Shown here one piece after another: positions 1 to 8,546 of a DNA stretch of 64,000 nucleotides (position 1 is the stretch's first letter; each line of letters opens with the position of its first letter). This DNA is from Streptomyces sp. 135. GTDB lineage: Bacteria > Actinomycetota > Actinomycetes > Streptomycetales > Streptomycetaceae. The stretch is taken from contig NZ_CP075691.1 in the NCBI RefSeq assembly GCF_020026305.1, positions 2,170,001-2,234,000 of the forward strand. The letters run 5' to 3'. A program made the translations under genes and the position numbers. The notes under the pieces were generated by a model. That model had not been told where the DNA came from, searched no databases, and worked only from the letters and a program-made list of their open reading frames with translations.

Positions 1-1675
1 TGACGCTGCGACAGGACGCGGCGGTCGGCTCAAGGAGGTTGCCCTGCGGGCCCAGACTGCTGTGCAGCGAGGTGACGAGCTCTTCGCGGATGGCGTCCAG
101 CGGCGGGTTGGTGACCTGCGCGAACAGCTGCGTGAAGTAGTCGAAGATCAGGCGCGGGCGTTCGGACAGGGCCGCGATCGGGGTGTCGGTGCCCATGGAG
201 CCGAGCGGCTCGCCGCCGGTCTTGGCCATCGGCGCGAGGATGATCCGCAGCTCTTCCTCGGTGTAGCCGAAGGTCTGCTGGCGGCGCGTGACGGAGGCGT
301 GCGTGTGCACGATGTGCTCGCGCTCGGGCAGGTCGGAGAGCTCGATCTCGCCGGTTTCCAGCCACTCCTGGTACGGGTTCTCGGCGGCGAGGGCGGCCTT
401 GATCTCGTCGTCCTCGACGATGCGGTGCTCGGCGGTGTCGACGAGGAACATCCGGCCGGGCTGGAGGCGGCCCTTGCGGACGACCTTCGCGGGGTCGATG
501 TCGAGGACGCCGACCTCGGAGCCGAGGACGACGAGGCCGTCGTCGGTGACCCAGTAGCGGCCGGGGCGCAGGCCGTTGCGGTCGAGGACCGCGCCGACCT
601 GGGTGCCGTCGGTGAAGGTGACGCAGGCCGGGCCGTCCCAGGGCTCCATCATCGTGGAGTGGTACTGGTAGAAGGCGCGCCGTGCCGGGTCCATGGAGGC
701 GTGGTTCTCCCAGGCCTCCGGGATCATCATCAGCACGGAGTGCGGCAGCGAGCGTCCGCCGAGGTGCAGGAGTTCGAGGACCTCGTCGAAGGACGCGGAG
801 TCGGAGGCGTCCGGCGTGCAGATCGGGAAGATCCGGTCCAGCTTCTCGCTTCCGAAGAGGTCGGAGGCGAGCTGGGACTCGCGGGCGCGCATCCAGTTGC
901 GGTTGCCCTTGACGGTGTTGATCTCGCCGTTGTGCGCGACGAAGCGGTACGGGTGTGCGAGCGGCCAGCTCGGGAACGTGTTCGTCGAGAAGCGGGAGTG
1001 GACGAGCGCGACGGCCGTGGCGAAGCGGCGGTCGGACAGGTCGGGGAAGAACGGCTCCAGCTGGCCGGTGGTCAGCATGCCCTTGTAGACGATGGTGCGG
1101 GCGGAGAGCGAGGGGAAGTACGTCCCGGCCTCGCGCTCGGCGCGCTTGCGCAGCATGAACGCCTTGCGGTCCAGCTCCAGGCCGGTGCTCTCGCCGTCGG
1201 CGACGAAGACCTGCCGGAAGACCGGCATCGTGGAGCGGGCGGTGGCACCCAGCAGCTCGGGGGCGACGGGCACGTCGCGCCAGCCGAGGACGGTCAGGCC
1301 CTCTTCGGAAGCGATCGTCTCGATCTGTGAGACGGCGGCGTCGGTGGTGCCCGCGGTGTCGACCGGCAGGAAGGCGATGCCGACGGCGTAGGCGCCGGCC
1401 GCGGGCAGTTCGAATCCGGCCACCTCGCGCAGGAAGGCGTCGGGCACCTGGAGCAGGATTCCGGCGCCGTCACCGGAGTCGGGCTCGGAGCCGGTGGCGC
1501 CACGGTGTTCGAGGTTGCGCAGTACCGTCAGCGCCTGTTCGACCAGGTCGTGGCTGGCAACACCGGTGAGGGTGGCCACGAACCCGACACCGCAGGCGTC
1601 GTGTTCGTTACGGGGGTCGTACATCCCCTGGGGGGCGGGGCGACCGTCCATGGGCGACCAGGCGTGGGTACGCAT
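1..1675 (-). CDS. gltB: Glutamate synthase large subunit, N-terminal part (3' end outside window)
   Basis: Glutamate synthase (GOGAT) large subunit converts 2-oxoglutarate plus glutamine to two glutamates; it is cytosolic and feeds nitrogen assimilation. The minus-strand frame is open from the ATG at 1675 to the window edge, about 558 residues of a protein that is normally about 1500. A class II (Ntn) glutaminase domain starts at once: the motif DACGVGF places the nucleophile Cys at residue 28, so a short propeptide would be cleaved. The motif [11 protein letters not shown] follows, and the frame reaches [10 protein letters not shown], typical of the start of the central domain, at the edge. 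A GGGAG ribosome site lies just upstream of the ATG. ATGs at residues 9 and 18 are alternatives. The FMN and Fe-S parts lie outside the window. Confidence 0.95.
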   Translation of the reverse strand, partial: MRTHAWSPMDGRPAPQGMYDPRNEHDACGVGFVATLTGVASHDLVEQALTVLRNLEHRGATGSEPDSGDGAGILLQVPDAFLREVAGFELPAAGAYAVGIAFLPVDTAGTTDAAVSQIETIASEEGLTVLGWRDVPVAPELLGATARSTMPVFRQVFVADGESTGLELDRKAFMLRKRAEREAGTYFPSLSARTIVYKGMLTTGQLEPFFPDLSDRRFATAVALVHSRFSTNTFPSWPLAHPYRFVAHNGEINTVKGNRNWMRARESQLASDLFGSEKLDRIFPICTPDASDSASFDEVLELLHLGGRSLPHSVLMMIPEAWENHASMDPARRAFYQYHSTMMEPWDGPACVTFTDGTQVGAVLDRNGLRPGRYWVTDDGLVVLGSEVGVLDIDPAKVVRKGRLQPGRMFLVDTAEHRIVEDDEIKAALAAENPYQEWLETGEIELSDLPEREHIVHTHASVTRRQQTFGYTEEELRIILAPMAKTGGEPLGSMGTDTPIAALSERPRLIFDYFTQLFAQVTNPPLDAIREELVTSLHSSLGPQGNLLEPTAASCRSV

Positions 1676-1983
1676 CGGCACTCCCGTCGTCGTCGAGGCA
1701 ACTACATGTGGCAAGGGACGACGTTGGCCCTGGCGAAATTTCGTGCAGGTTACATGATGGAACGCTTCTCGAAAAGCGGATAGCTCATTCCATCATGTGG
1801 ACACCGCTCAAAGAGGTGGGGAGCGGTTCGAGGGGGACCTTTACGGACAGATCCATGGCCGAAGGCCCAGAGCGCCGCGAGCCTCATTGCCCGCAGCGCT
1901 TACGGCTCATGCCCGGTGGCAATCGATCCGAAACCGCCGAGTAACGACTATTTATGCAAGGTCCCGCATAGGCCTGCACGGCC
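1676..1983. promoter_or_regulatory. gltB upstream region with perfect 11-bp inverted repeat and a GlnR-like half box
   Basis: This 308-base gap holds no gene. An 11-bp perfect inverted repeat, ACATGATGGAA at 1752-1762 and TTCCATCATGT at 1788-1798, encloses a second small inverted repeat (CGCTT 1763-1767, AAGCG 1774-1778). It lies 77-123 bases upstream of the gltB start. Overlapping the left arm, GTTAC-N6-GAACG (1749-1764) resembles one half of the actinobacterial GlnR box, but the second half is not convincing. The rest, from 1800 to 1983, shows nothing I can name. The repeat is seen directly; an operator role for nitrogen control of gltB is inference. Confidence 0.45.
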
Positions 1984-2715
1984 TTATCCTACGGCGGTAC
2001 CGAACAGACTGCCCAGGGCGTACGTCACACCGGCCGCCGCCCCGCCGAGCGCGAGCTGCCGCAGACCGCTGAACCACCAGGACCGCGCGGTCACCTTGGC
2101 GACCACCGCGCCGCAGGCGAAGAGCCCGACGAGCGCGAGCAGCACGGCGGGCCACAGCACCGTGGCGCCGAGCAGATACGGCAGTACGGGCAGCAGGGCG
2201 CCCAGCGCGAACGCGCCGAAGGAGGAGACCGCGGCGACGGTCGGCGACGGCAGGTCGCCCGGGTCGATGCCGAGTTCCTCGCGGGCGTGGATCTCCAGGG
2301 CCTGCTCGGGGTCCCGGGAAAGCTGACGGGCGACCTCGCGGGCCAGCTCCGGCTCGACCCCGCGTGAGGCGTACAGGGCGGCGAGCTCGCGCTCCTCGTC
2401 CATGGGGTGCTTGCGCAACTCCCGGCGCTCCACGTCCAGTTCGGCCTGGACCAGCTCGCGCTGCGAGGCGACGGAGGTGTACTCGCCGGCCGCCATGGAG
2501 AACGCGCCCGCGGCGAGCCCCGCGAGGCCGGTGATGACAATGGTCTGCTGCGCGACCGAGCCGCCCGCGACCCCCGTCATCAGCGCCAGGTTGGACACGA
2601 GCCCGTCCATCGCGCCGAACACGGCCGGACGCAGCCAGCCGCCGTTGACGTCCCGGTGGGTGTGGTTGTCGCGGTGCGCCTCGTGCAGTGCCGCTTCGGT
2701 CTCGATGATCGCCAT
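1984..2715 (-). CDS. VIT1/CCC1-family iron/manganese transporter-like membrane protein
   Basis: This is a 243-residue member of the VIT1/CCC1 (nodulin-21-like) family, whose characterised members move Fe2+ or Mn2+ out of the cytosol. The sequence has the family start GAMDGLVSNLALMTGVAGG (about residues 34-52). The second helix contains GLAAGAFSMAAGEYTSVASQ. An acidic/basic cytosolic stretch follows (about 85-150, the metal-binding region in the family), then three further hydrophobic segments near 160-180, 185-205 and 215-238. The start at 2715 is chosen because GAGGGGG precedes it at normal spacing; an ATG further upstream adds residues unlike the family. It is divergent from the next operon. 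The substrate is not provable from sequence. Confidence 0.85.
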   Translation of the reverse strand: MAIIETEAALHEAHRDNHTHRDVNGGWLRPAVFGAMDGLVSNLALMTGVAGGSVAQQTIVITGLAGLAAGAFSMAAGEYTSVASQRELVQAELDVERRELRKHPMDEERELAALYASRGVEPELAREVARQLSRDPEQALEIHAREELGIDPGDLPSPTVAAVSSFGAFALGALLPVLPYLLGATVLWPAVLLALVGLFACGAVVAKVTARSWWFSGLRQLALGGAAAGVTYALGSLFGTAVG

Positions 2716-2962
2716 GGTATGGACCCCCTCAATGCTTGGACAATGTCGAAAGTACGCGCGAAAAAAATCTCCCGCCAGCAAGGAAGGCCGTACTTACCTG
2801 CGCAAACGTGCCTCGGCGGGGGCCTCGCGAGGCCCTTCACAGCTCGCCGGAACGGAAGCGCGAAGGGGTGATCTGAGCCCCGGCATGCTCGTGTGAGCAC
2901 CCCGCGTGGCAGGGATGCACCAAGCACCGCATCCAGCGGTCCGCGCAACAGAGAGGCACGGC

Positions 2963-3970
2963 ATGGCATCCATCGCATGCGTTCCCTCGGTCCCGACGCC
3001 CGGCGACGCCGCCGGCCTCCGCGAACGGGCGCGCGGCGCGCTGCTCGGCCTGGCGGTCGGCGACGCGCTCGGCGCGCCCGCGGAGAACATGAAACCGTCC
3101 GAGATCCGGGCCCGTTGGGGCCGCATCACCGGGTACGTCGCCGAACACCCGGCGGGCACGGACGACACGGAGTACGCCATCTTCTCGGGGCTGCTCCTCG
3201 CCCGGCACGGCTCGGCCCTGACCGTCGCGCACGTCGAGTCCGCCTGGCACCAGTGGATCGCCGACCTGGACGAGGGCCCCTTCCGGGGCGCGGGCTTCAG
3301 CGAGCGCGGCACGCTGGAGAACCTGCGGCGCGGCCTCGCCGCCCCCATCTCGGCGCAGCACCGGCACGCATGGAGCGACGGCCTCGCGATGCGGGCCGCG
3401 CCGTTCGGCGTCTTCGCCGCGGGGCGCCCCGACGAGGCGGCCCGCCTCATCGCGATCGACGGCTCGGTCAGCCACGACGGCGAGGGCATCTACGGCGGCC
3501 AGGCGGTCGCGGCGGGTGTCGCGGCGGCGATGGCGGGCGCGCGGGTGGATGCCGTCGTGACGGCGGCTCTCTCCGTCATCCCGGACGACTGCTGGACGTC
3601 ACGGTCGCTGCGGCGGGCGGTCATCGCCGCCCATCGCGGCGAACGCGCGGTCCGCTCCGCGGTGGTCATCGGCGGCTACCCCTGGACCGACCTCGCCCCG
3701 GAGGCGGTGGGCCTCGCCTTCGGGGCGTACGCGGCGGCGAGCGGCGACTTCCGCTGCGCGGTGCTCTCGGCGGTGAACATGGGCCGTGACGCGGATACGA
3801 CCGCGGCGGTCGCGGGCGCGCTCGCCGGGGCGACGTGCGGCGTCTCTTCGATCCCCGAGCCCTGGGCCCTGGCCATCGGGCCCGCGCGGGGCAGCTGCCT
3901 GCCCTCGATGCGGGGGCATCACGTACTGGACGTGGCGGAACTGCTGATCCCTGACGGGGAGGGGTCGTGA
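2963..3970 (+). CDS. ADP-ribosylglycohydrolase family protein (copy 1 of the cluster)
   Basis: This 335-residue ADP-ribosyl-glycohydrolase (DraG/ARH) family protein belongs to a family that hydrolyses the glycosidic bond between ADP-ribose, or another ribosyl group, and its acceptor using two Mg2+. Family metal motifs are intact: GLAVGDALGAP near the N terminus, TDDTEYAI about 50 residues later, and GRDADTTAAVAGALAGA near the C terminus. The start at 2963 has GAGAGG about 6 bases upstream; an in-frame ATG at 2906 is possible but lacks a good site. It is the first gene of a seven-gene run, and its TGA overlaps the GTG of the next gene by 4 bases, implying translational coupling. The substrate is unknown. 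Confidence 0.85.
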   Translation: MASIACVPSVPTPGDAAGLRERARGALLGLAVGDALGAPAENMKPSEIRARWGRITGYVAEHPAGTDDTEYAIFSGLLLARHGSALTVAHVESAWHQWIADLDEGPFRGAGFSERGTLENLRRGLAAPISAQHRHAWSDGLAMRAAPFGVFAAGRPDEAARLIAIDGSVSHDGEGIYGGQAVAAGVAAAMAGARVDAVVTAALSVIPDDCWTSRSLRRAVIAAHRGERAVRSAVVIGGYPWTDLAPEAVGLAFGAYAAASGDFRCAVLSAVNMGRDADTTAAVAGALAGATCGVSSIPEPWALAIGPARGSCLPSMRGHHVLDVAELLIPDGEGS

Positions 3971-5337
3971 GCGCCGACGGGCCCAGCGCTGTCGCCGCTG
4001 TGCCGACCATGCCGGTGACCGGCCGAACGGACGTACACGAAGGCCCGGCTCAAACCGCACGTGACGAAAGCCCGGCTCAAGCCGCACGCAACCAAAGCCC
4101 GGCTCAAGCCGCACACAACAGAAGCCCAGCTCAAGCGCCCCGCATCGAGGGACTGCTGTTGGGCCTGGCCGCGGGCGACGCCGCCGGGTGGCCCGCCGCC
4201 CGGCACCGGGCCGCCCGCATGCCCGAGTGGACCCGCCGCCTCACCCGCGAGCTGGACACCTTCGCCGAGCAGAACGCCACGACCACCCTGCCCGTCCCCA
4301 TCGCCCTGAACCAGCCCCCCGAACCCCTGCGGCTCGGCCCCTCGGACGACGCCGAATGGGCGGCGTTCACCGCGGAGTCGCTGCTCCGCGCCGCCGACGG
4401 GACCCTGGACCCCGGGCTGCCCCCGGACCGCCGGGTACGGGCGGCGCTGGACCTCGCCTGGTCGACGCTCGCCGCCGAGGTGGCGGAGGCGGCGGCCCGC
4501 GCCCCCGAGGTGGAGTCCGCCGTGCTCCCCCTGCGCGCCCGGATCTCCGTCCGCGCGGGCCTCGGCAACCTCGCCGCGGGGCTGCGTCCACCCGCCACGG
4601 GCCACGACAACCCGCACTTCTTCGACGACGCCGCCTGCGTACGCGCCTGCGTGCTCGCCCTGGTCCACCCCGGCGACCCCCAACGGGCCGCCGCCCTCGC
4701 GGAGTTCGACGCCCGCTACACCCAGGACGGTGACGGCACGCACGGCGCCCGCGCGATGGCCTCGGCGATCGCGGCGGCCCTCGGCGGCGCGGACGTCGAG
4801 CAGGCGGTGGACGCCGCGCTCGCCCAGCTCCCCGGGCACACCGAGATCGGCCGCAACGCCCGGCACGCCGTGAAGCTCGCCCGCGACGCCGGGTGCGCCT
4901 TCGATCTCGTACCGCTCCTTGAACACCAGATCGTCGACCACGTGTACAGCTACGGCATCGCCGCCGCCGAGACCGTCCCGGTGGCCCTCGCTCTGGCCAC
5001 CGCCGCACGCGGCCGCATCTGCGAGGCGGTACCCGCCGCCGCGTGCCTTTCCCGGGTCGCGGACTCGGCGCCCGCCCTCGCCGGGGCGCTGACCGGCACG
5101 TTCGGCACGGCGGCGGCGATTCCCGAGGCATGGCGCGAGACCTGCCGGACGCTCTCCGGCTGCACGCTGCCCCGCCTCGCCGGCACCGACCTGGTGGAAC
5201 TCGCCGGGCACTTGGCACATACGGGCCTGGCCATTCCAGCTGAACAGGGTAGAGGCGATGGACAATTCCGACATGAAGCCCACAGGCGCCACAAACCTAA
5301 CAAGCCGAACAAGCACCACGGAAAGGCCCACAAGTAG
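3967..5337 (+). CDS. Divergent ADP-ribosylglycohydrolase family protein with N-terminal tandem repeats (copy 2)
   Basis: This 456-residue protein is recognisable as an ADP-ribosylglycohydrolase homologue from GLAAGDAAGWP (about residue 65), DGDGTHGARAMASAIAAAL and the C-terminal layout. The metal-binding motifs are altered: the usual DDT is DDA, and the C-terminal G-x-D-x-D-T/S motif is reduced to VADSAPALAG. It may therefore be a non-catalytic or re-purposed homologue. Residues about 25-58 are four tandem 9-residue repeats of the type SPAQAARNQ. The C terminus is a basic Lys/His/Asn-rich tail that overlaps the next gene by 80 bases. The GTG start overlaps the previous stop by 4 bases. Catalytic loss is inferred from motifs only. 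Confidence 0.75.
   Translation: MSADGPSAVAAVPTMPVTGRTDVHEGPAQTARDESPAQAARNQSPAQAAHNRSPAQAPRIEGLLLGLAAGDAAGWPAARHRAARMPEWTRRLTRELDTFAEQNATTTLPVPIALNQPPEPLRLGPSDDAEWAAFTAESLLRAADGTLDPGLPPDRRVRAALDLAWSTLAAEVAEAAARAPEVESAVLPLRARISVRAGLGNLAAGLRPPATGHDNPHFFDDAACVRACVLALVHPGDPQRAAALAEFDARYTQDGDGTHGARAMASAIAAALGGADVEQAVDAALAQLPGHTEIGRNARHAVKLARDAGCAFDLVPLLEHQIVDHVYSYGIAAAETVPVALALATAARGRICEAVPAAACLSRVADSAPALAGALTGTFGTAAAIPEAWRETCRTLSGCTLPRLAGTDLVELAGHLAHTGLAIPAEQGRGDGQFRHEAHRRHKPNKPNKHHGKAHK
4040..4138 (+). repeat. 27-bp in-frame tandem repeat, about 3.7 copies
   Basis: Units start at 4040, 4067, 4094 and 4121 with an exact 27-base period. Each begins with a variant of AAAGCCCGGCTCAAGCC, and the last unit is incomplete. 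Because 27 is a multiple of 3, the unit adds or removes nine residues (SPAQAARNQ-like) without changing frame, so the copy number probably varies between strains by slippage. It lies in the N-terminal tail of ADP-ribosylglycohydrolase-like copy 2, outside the recognisable domain. Confidence 0.85.
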
Positions 5338-6484
5338 TACGGCCGGTCTGGCGGACCGCATCACCGGCAGCCTCGTCGGCGCGGCCGTCGGCGACGCCCT
5401 CGGCGGCCCCGTCGAGGGGTACGCGCCGGAACAGATCGCCGAGCGGCACGGCGGCCGCGTCCAGGGCATCGTCGGCCCCTGGAACGGCGACGCGTGGCGG
5501 ACCGCCCGCCCCATCGCGCCTTACCACAAGGGCGACGGCCACGTCACCGACGACACCTTGCTGACCCACGCGCTCGTACGGGTCTACGGCACCGTCCGCG
5601 ACCACCTCGACGCGTACGCCATCGCCGACCACCTCGTGCCGGACCTCATGACGACGCCGCGCTGGATCCCGGAGCTGGCGGCCGAGACCCTCCCCCTGCA
5701 CCGGCTCTTCCTCGCCGAGAAGTGGCTCGTCGCCCGCCTCCACTACGGCCACGTCGACCCGCGCGAGGCCGGCAGCGGCAACATCGTCAACTGCGGCGCC
5801 GCGATGTACATGGCGCCGGTCGGCCTGGTCAACGCCGCGAACCCGGAGGGCGCGTACGCCGAGGCCCTCGACATCGCGGGCGCCCACCAGTCCTCGTACG
5901 GCCGCGAGGCGGCGGGTGTCTTCGCGGCGGCGGTGGCGGCCGCCTGCACGCCCGGCGCCACGCCGGACTCGGTGGTCGAGGCGAGCCTCGCCCTGGCGAA
6001 GGACGGCACACGGGCGGCGATCGAGGCGGTGGCGGAAGTCGCCGCCCGGCACCGGGACTTCGAGACGGCCCTGGCCCCCGTCCGCGCCGCCGTCGCCCCC
6101 TTCGACACGGTCGGCCCCGACTACCGCGCCCCGTCCCTGGGCGCCCGCCGCCCCTCGCGCCTGCACGCCATCGAGGAGCTGCCCGTGGCCCTGGCCATGC
6201 TCCTGGTCGGTGAGGGCGACTACCGCCGCACGGTCCTCGGCGCCGTCAACTACGGCCGCGACTGCGACTCCATCGCGACGATGAGCGGCGCGATCGTCGG
6301 CGCCCTGCACGGTGAGGCGGCGATCCCGCGCGACTGGGCGAAGACGGTGGCGGAAGCGAGCCGCCTCGACCTGTACGCCCCCGCGAGGGCCCTGACGGAG
6401 GTCACGCGGGAGGTCTTCACCCGGGACGTCGCGCGCCGCCGCGCCCACGAGGCCGCCTTCGACGCCCTGACGGCCACCCCATGA
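5258..6484 (+). CDS. ADP-ribosylglycohydrolase family protein (copy 3)
   Basis: This 408-residue ADP-ribosylglycohydrolase family enzyme has intact metal motifs: [14 protein letters not shown] (about residues 40-53), [12 protein letters not shown], and [20 protein letters not shown] in the C-terminal third. The N-terminal 30 residues are a Ser/Thr-rich linker. The start at 5258 lies 80 bases inside the preceding gene, with a purine-rich AGAGG upstream; ATG 5273 is an alternative. The 3' end overlaps the next gene by ATGA. It probably acts in the same pathway as copies 1, 2 and 4. Nothing in the sequence tells which ribosylated substrate it cleaves. Confidence 0.82.
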   Translation: MDNSDMKPTGATNLTSRTSTTERPTSSTAGLADRITGSLVGAAVGDALGGPVEGYAPEQIAERHGGRVQGIVGPWNGDAWRTARPIAPYHKGDGHVTDDTLLTHALVRVYGTVRDHLDAYAIADHLVPDLMTTPRWIPELAAETLPLHRLFLAEKWLVARLHYGHVDPREAGSGNIVNCGAAMYMAPVGLVNAANPEGAYAEALDIAGAHQSSYGREAAGVFAAAVAAACTPGATPDSVVEASLALAKDGTRAAIEAVAEVAARHRDFETALAPVRAAVAPFDTVGPDYRAPSLGARRPSRLHAIEELPVALAMLLVGEGDYRRTVLGAVNYGRDCDSIATMSGAIVGALHGEAAIPRDWAKTVAEASRLDLYAPARALTEVTREVFTRDVARRRAHEAAFDALTATP

Positions 6485-7798
6485 TCCGCATCACCTGGGT
6501 CCAGCCGGAGGACCTCATCGGCCACGAGCTCCGGCAGGCCGAGCACGAGGGCCGTGACGTCTCCTCAGTCCGCGCCCGCTGGCTCGCGGCGGGCGGCCAC
6601 CCGGCGCCCCCGCGCGCGGGCGCCTCCCCGCCCCGTCCCGCCCGGCCTCCGCGCCCTCGCCGAACAGCTACTGGACGAGCTGGGGCCCGCCACCCCGCGC
6701 AGCCGCCGCCCGCACCCGCGGTCCCGCGCCGCCCGCCCCGCCGACCTCCGCGACCGCCTGCACGCCGCCTGGCTCGGCAGGGCCGCGGGCTGCCTCCTCG
6801 GCAAACCGGTGGAGAAGCTGCCCCTCGACGGCATCCGCGGCATCGCCAGGGCGACCGGCAACTGGCCGCTGACCACCTGGTTCACGGAGCGAGGGCTGCC
6901 GCCCGCACTCAAGGCGGCGTACCCGTGGAACAAGCGTTCGGCGGCGACCTCCCTCGCCGAGAACATCGACGGCATGCCCGAGGACGACGACCTCAACTAC
7001 CCGCTGCTCGGCCTCGTCCTCCTCCAGCGCCACGGCAAGTCCTTCACCACCGAGGACGTGGCGCGGCTCTGGCTGGACGAGCTGCCGGCCGGGCGCACCT
7101 TCACCGCCGAGCGCGTCGCCTACCGCAACCTCCTCCACGGCATCGAACCCCCGCACACCGCCACCCACCGCAACCCCTTCCGCGAGTGGATCGGCGCCCT
7201 CATCCGGGCCGATGCGCACGGCTGGACCAACCCCGGCGCCCCGCAGGCCGCGGCCGAACAGGCGTACCGGGACGCCGCGTTGACACACACGGCGGACGGT
7301 GTCCACGGCGCCGTGTTCGCCGCCGCCACCATCGCCGCGGCGGCGGCCGGGGACACCGACATCCACCGCTGCCTGCGCACCGGCCTGGCGGCCGTCCCCC
7401 GGGACTCCCCCCTCCGCGAAGCCGTCCACCACGGCATCCACCTCGCCTCCGCGACAACGGACTTCGACGCCGTCGTGGACCAGCTGCACGCCGCCTACCC
7501 CACCCACCACTGGGTCCACGTCGTCCCGAACGCCACCCTGATCGCCGCCGCCCTCACCCACGCCGACGGCGACTTCACCGGCTCCATCACCCGCGCCGTC
7601 TCCGGCGGCTGGGACACCGACTCCAACGGCGCGACCGCCGGGTCGATCGCGGGCCTGCTGGCGGGGCACCCGGCCGCGCTGCCCGCCCGCTGGACCGCGC
7701 CGCTCAAGAACCGGCTCGCCACGTCCGTGGACGGCTTCGACGGCATCGGCTTCGACACCCTCGCAGAACTCACCGCCCGGGAGGCACACCGCTCATGA
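6481..7798 (+). CDS. ADP-ribosylglycohydrolase family protein (copy 4), frameshifted in this sequence near 6620-6640
   Basis: The ATG at 6481 overlaps the previous stop (ATGA) and opens a frame whose codons all end in G or C and which begins [17 protein letters not shown]. From about 6635 the coding signal moves to the +1 frame, which carries the whole enzyme domain to the TGA at 7798. That domain starts near [20 protein letters not shown] and has metal motifs DDDLNYP and [14 protein letters not shown], all intact. The switch falls in a C-rich run, so one base gained or two lost there is the simplest explanation; a sequencing error is possible. If the lesion is real, the domain might still be made from an internal start such as the GTG at 6554. 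The next gene overlaps by ATGA. Confidence 0.7.
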
Positions 7799-8546
7799 CG
7801 CCGACACCCGTGACACCGACGCCCCACATCGCCGTCCTCGGCAGCGCCAACATGGACCTCGTCGCGTACGTCGCCAAGGCCCCGCGGCGCGGCGAGACCG
7901 TGACCGGCCGCGAGTTCCGTACGGTCCCCGGCGGCAAAGGCGCCAACCAGGCCGTCGCCGCGGCCCGCGCAGGCGCCACCGTCTCGATGATCGGCGCGAT
8001 CGGCGCCGACACCTTCGGCGCGCAGCTGCGCTCCTCGCGGACACGGATCTCGCAGCGTGGCACCGGGCACCGCTCACCGCCGCGCGGGCCGCCCGCCGCC
8101 ACGGGGTGCGCACGGTCCTCACCCCGGCTCCCGCCCAGCCGCTCCCCGACGAACTCCTCGCCGCCACCGACCTGTTGCTGCCCAACGAACACGAGGCCGC
8201 CGCGCTCACCGGCATCGCGGACGACCCGCGGGCCGCCGCCCGCTCGCTCCTGGCCCAGGTCCCCGAGGTCGTCATCACCCTCGACGCCGAGGGCAGCCTG
8301 TACGCGGCGCGCGGCGCCGAACCGGTGACGGTGCCCGCGCCACGGGTCACGGCGGTCGACACGACCGGCGCGGGCGACACCTTCGCCGGGGCCCTCGCCG
8401 TGGCCCTGGCCGAGGGAAGGCCCGTGCCGGACGCCCTCCACTGGGCGTCGTCGGCGGCCGCGCTCTCCGTACAGCGACCGGGGGCCTCCGCCTCCATGCC
8501 CTGCCGCAAGGAAATCGACGCCCAGGCGAACGGCATCCCCTCATGA
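7795..8546 (+). pseudogene. PfkB/ribokinase-like carbohydrate kinase, disrupted
   Basis: The first part, from ATG 7795, is a normal ribokinase N terminus: [11 protein letters not shown] followed by [16 protein letters not shown] and GADTFGAQL. The second part, in a different frame, is a normal C-terminal half: [25 protein letters not shown] and the catalytic DTTGAGDTFAGAL, ending at the TGA at 8546. The two parts meet near 8035-8045. The spacing from GGKGAN to DTTGAGD is about 142 residues against roughly 210 in E. coli ribokinase, so about 200 bases of the middle (substrate lid and core strands) seem to be missing as well as the frame. It keeps 4-base overlaps with both neighbours. An assembly error would look the same. 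Confidence 0.75.

Noticed and set aside
62..1330. A 422-codon plus-strand frame at the left edge
   Set aside because: It is the antisense shadow of gltB, whose minus-strand frame shows the glutaminase motifs and runs to the window edge.
1749..1790. A full GlnR box (two half sites) upstream of gltB
   Set aside because: The first half (GTTAC-N6-GAACG) fits, but the expected second half is not convincing, so only a half site is reported.
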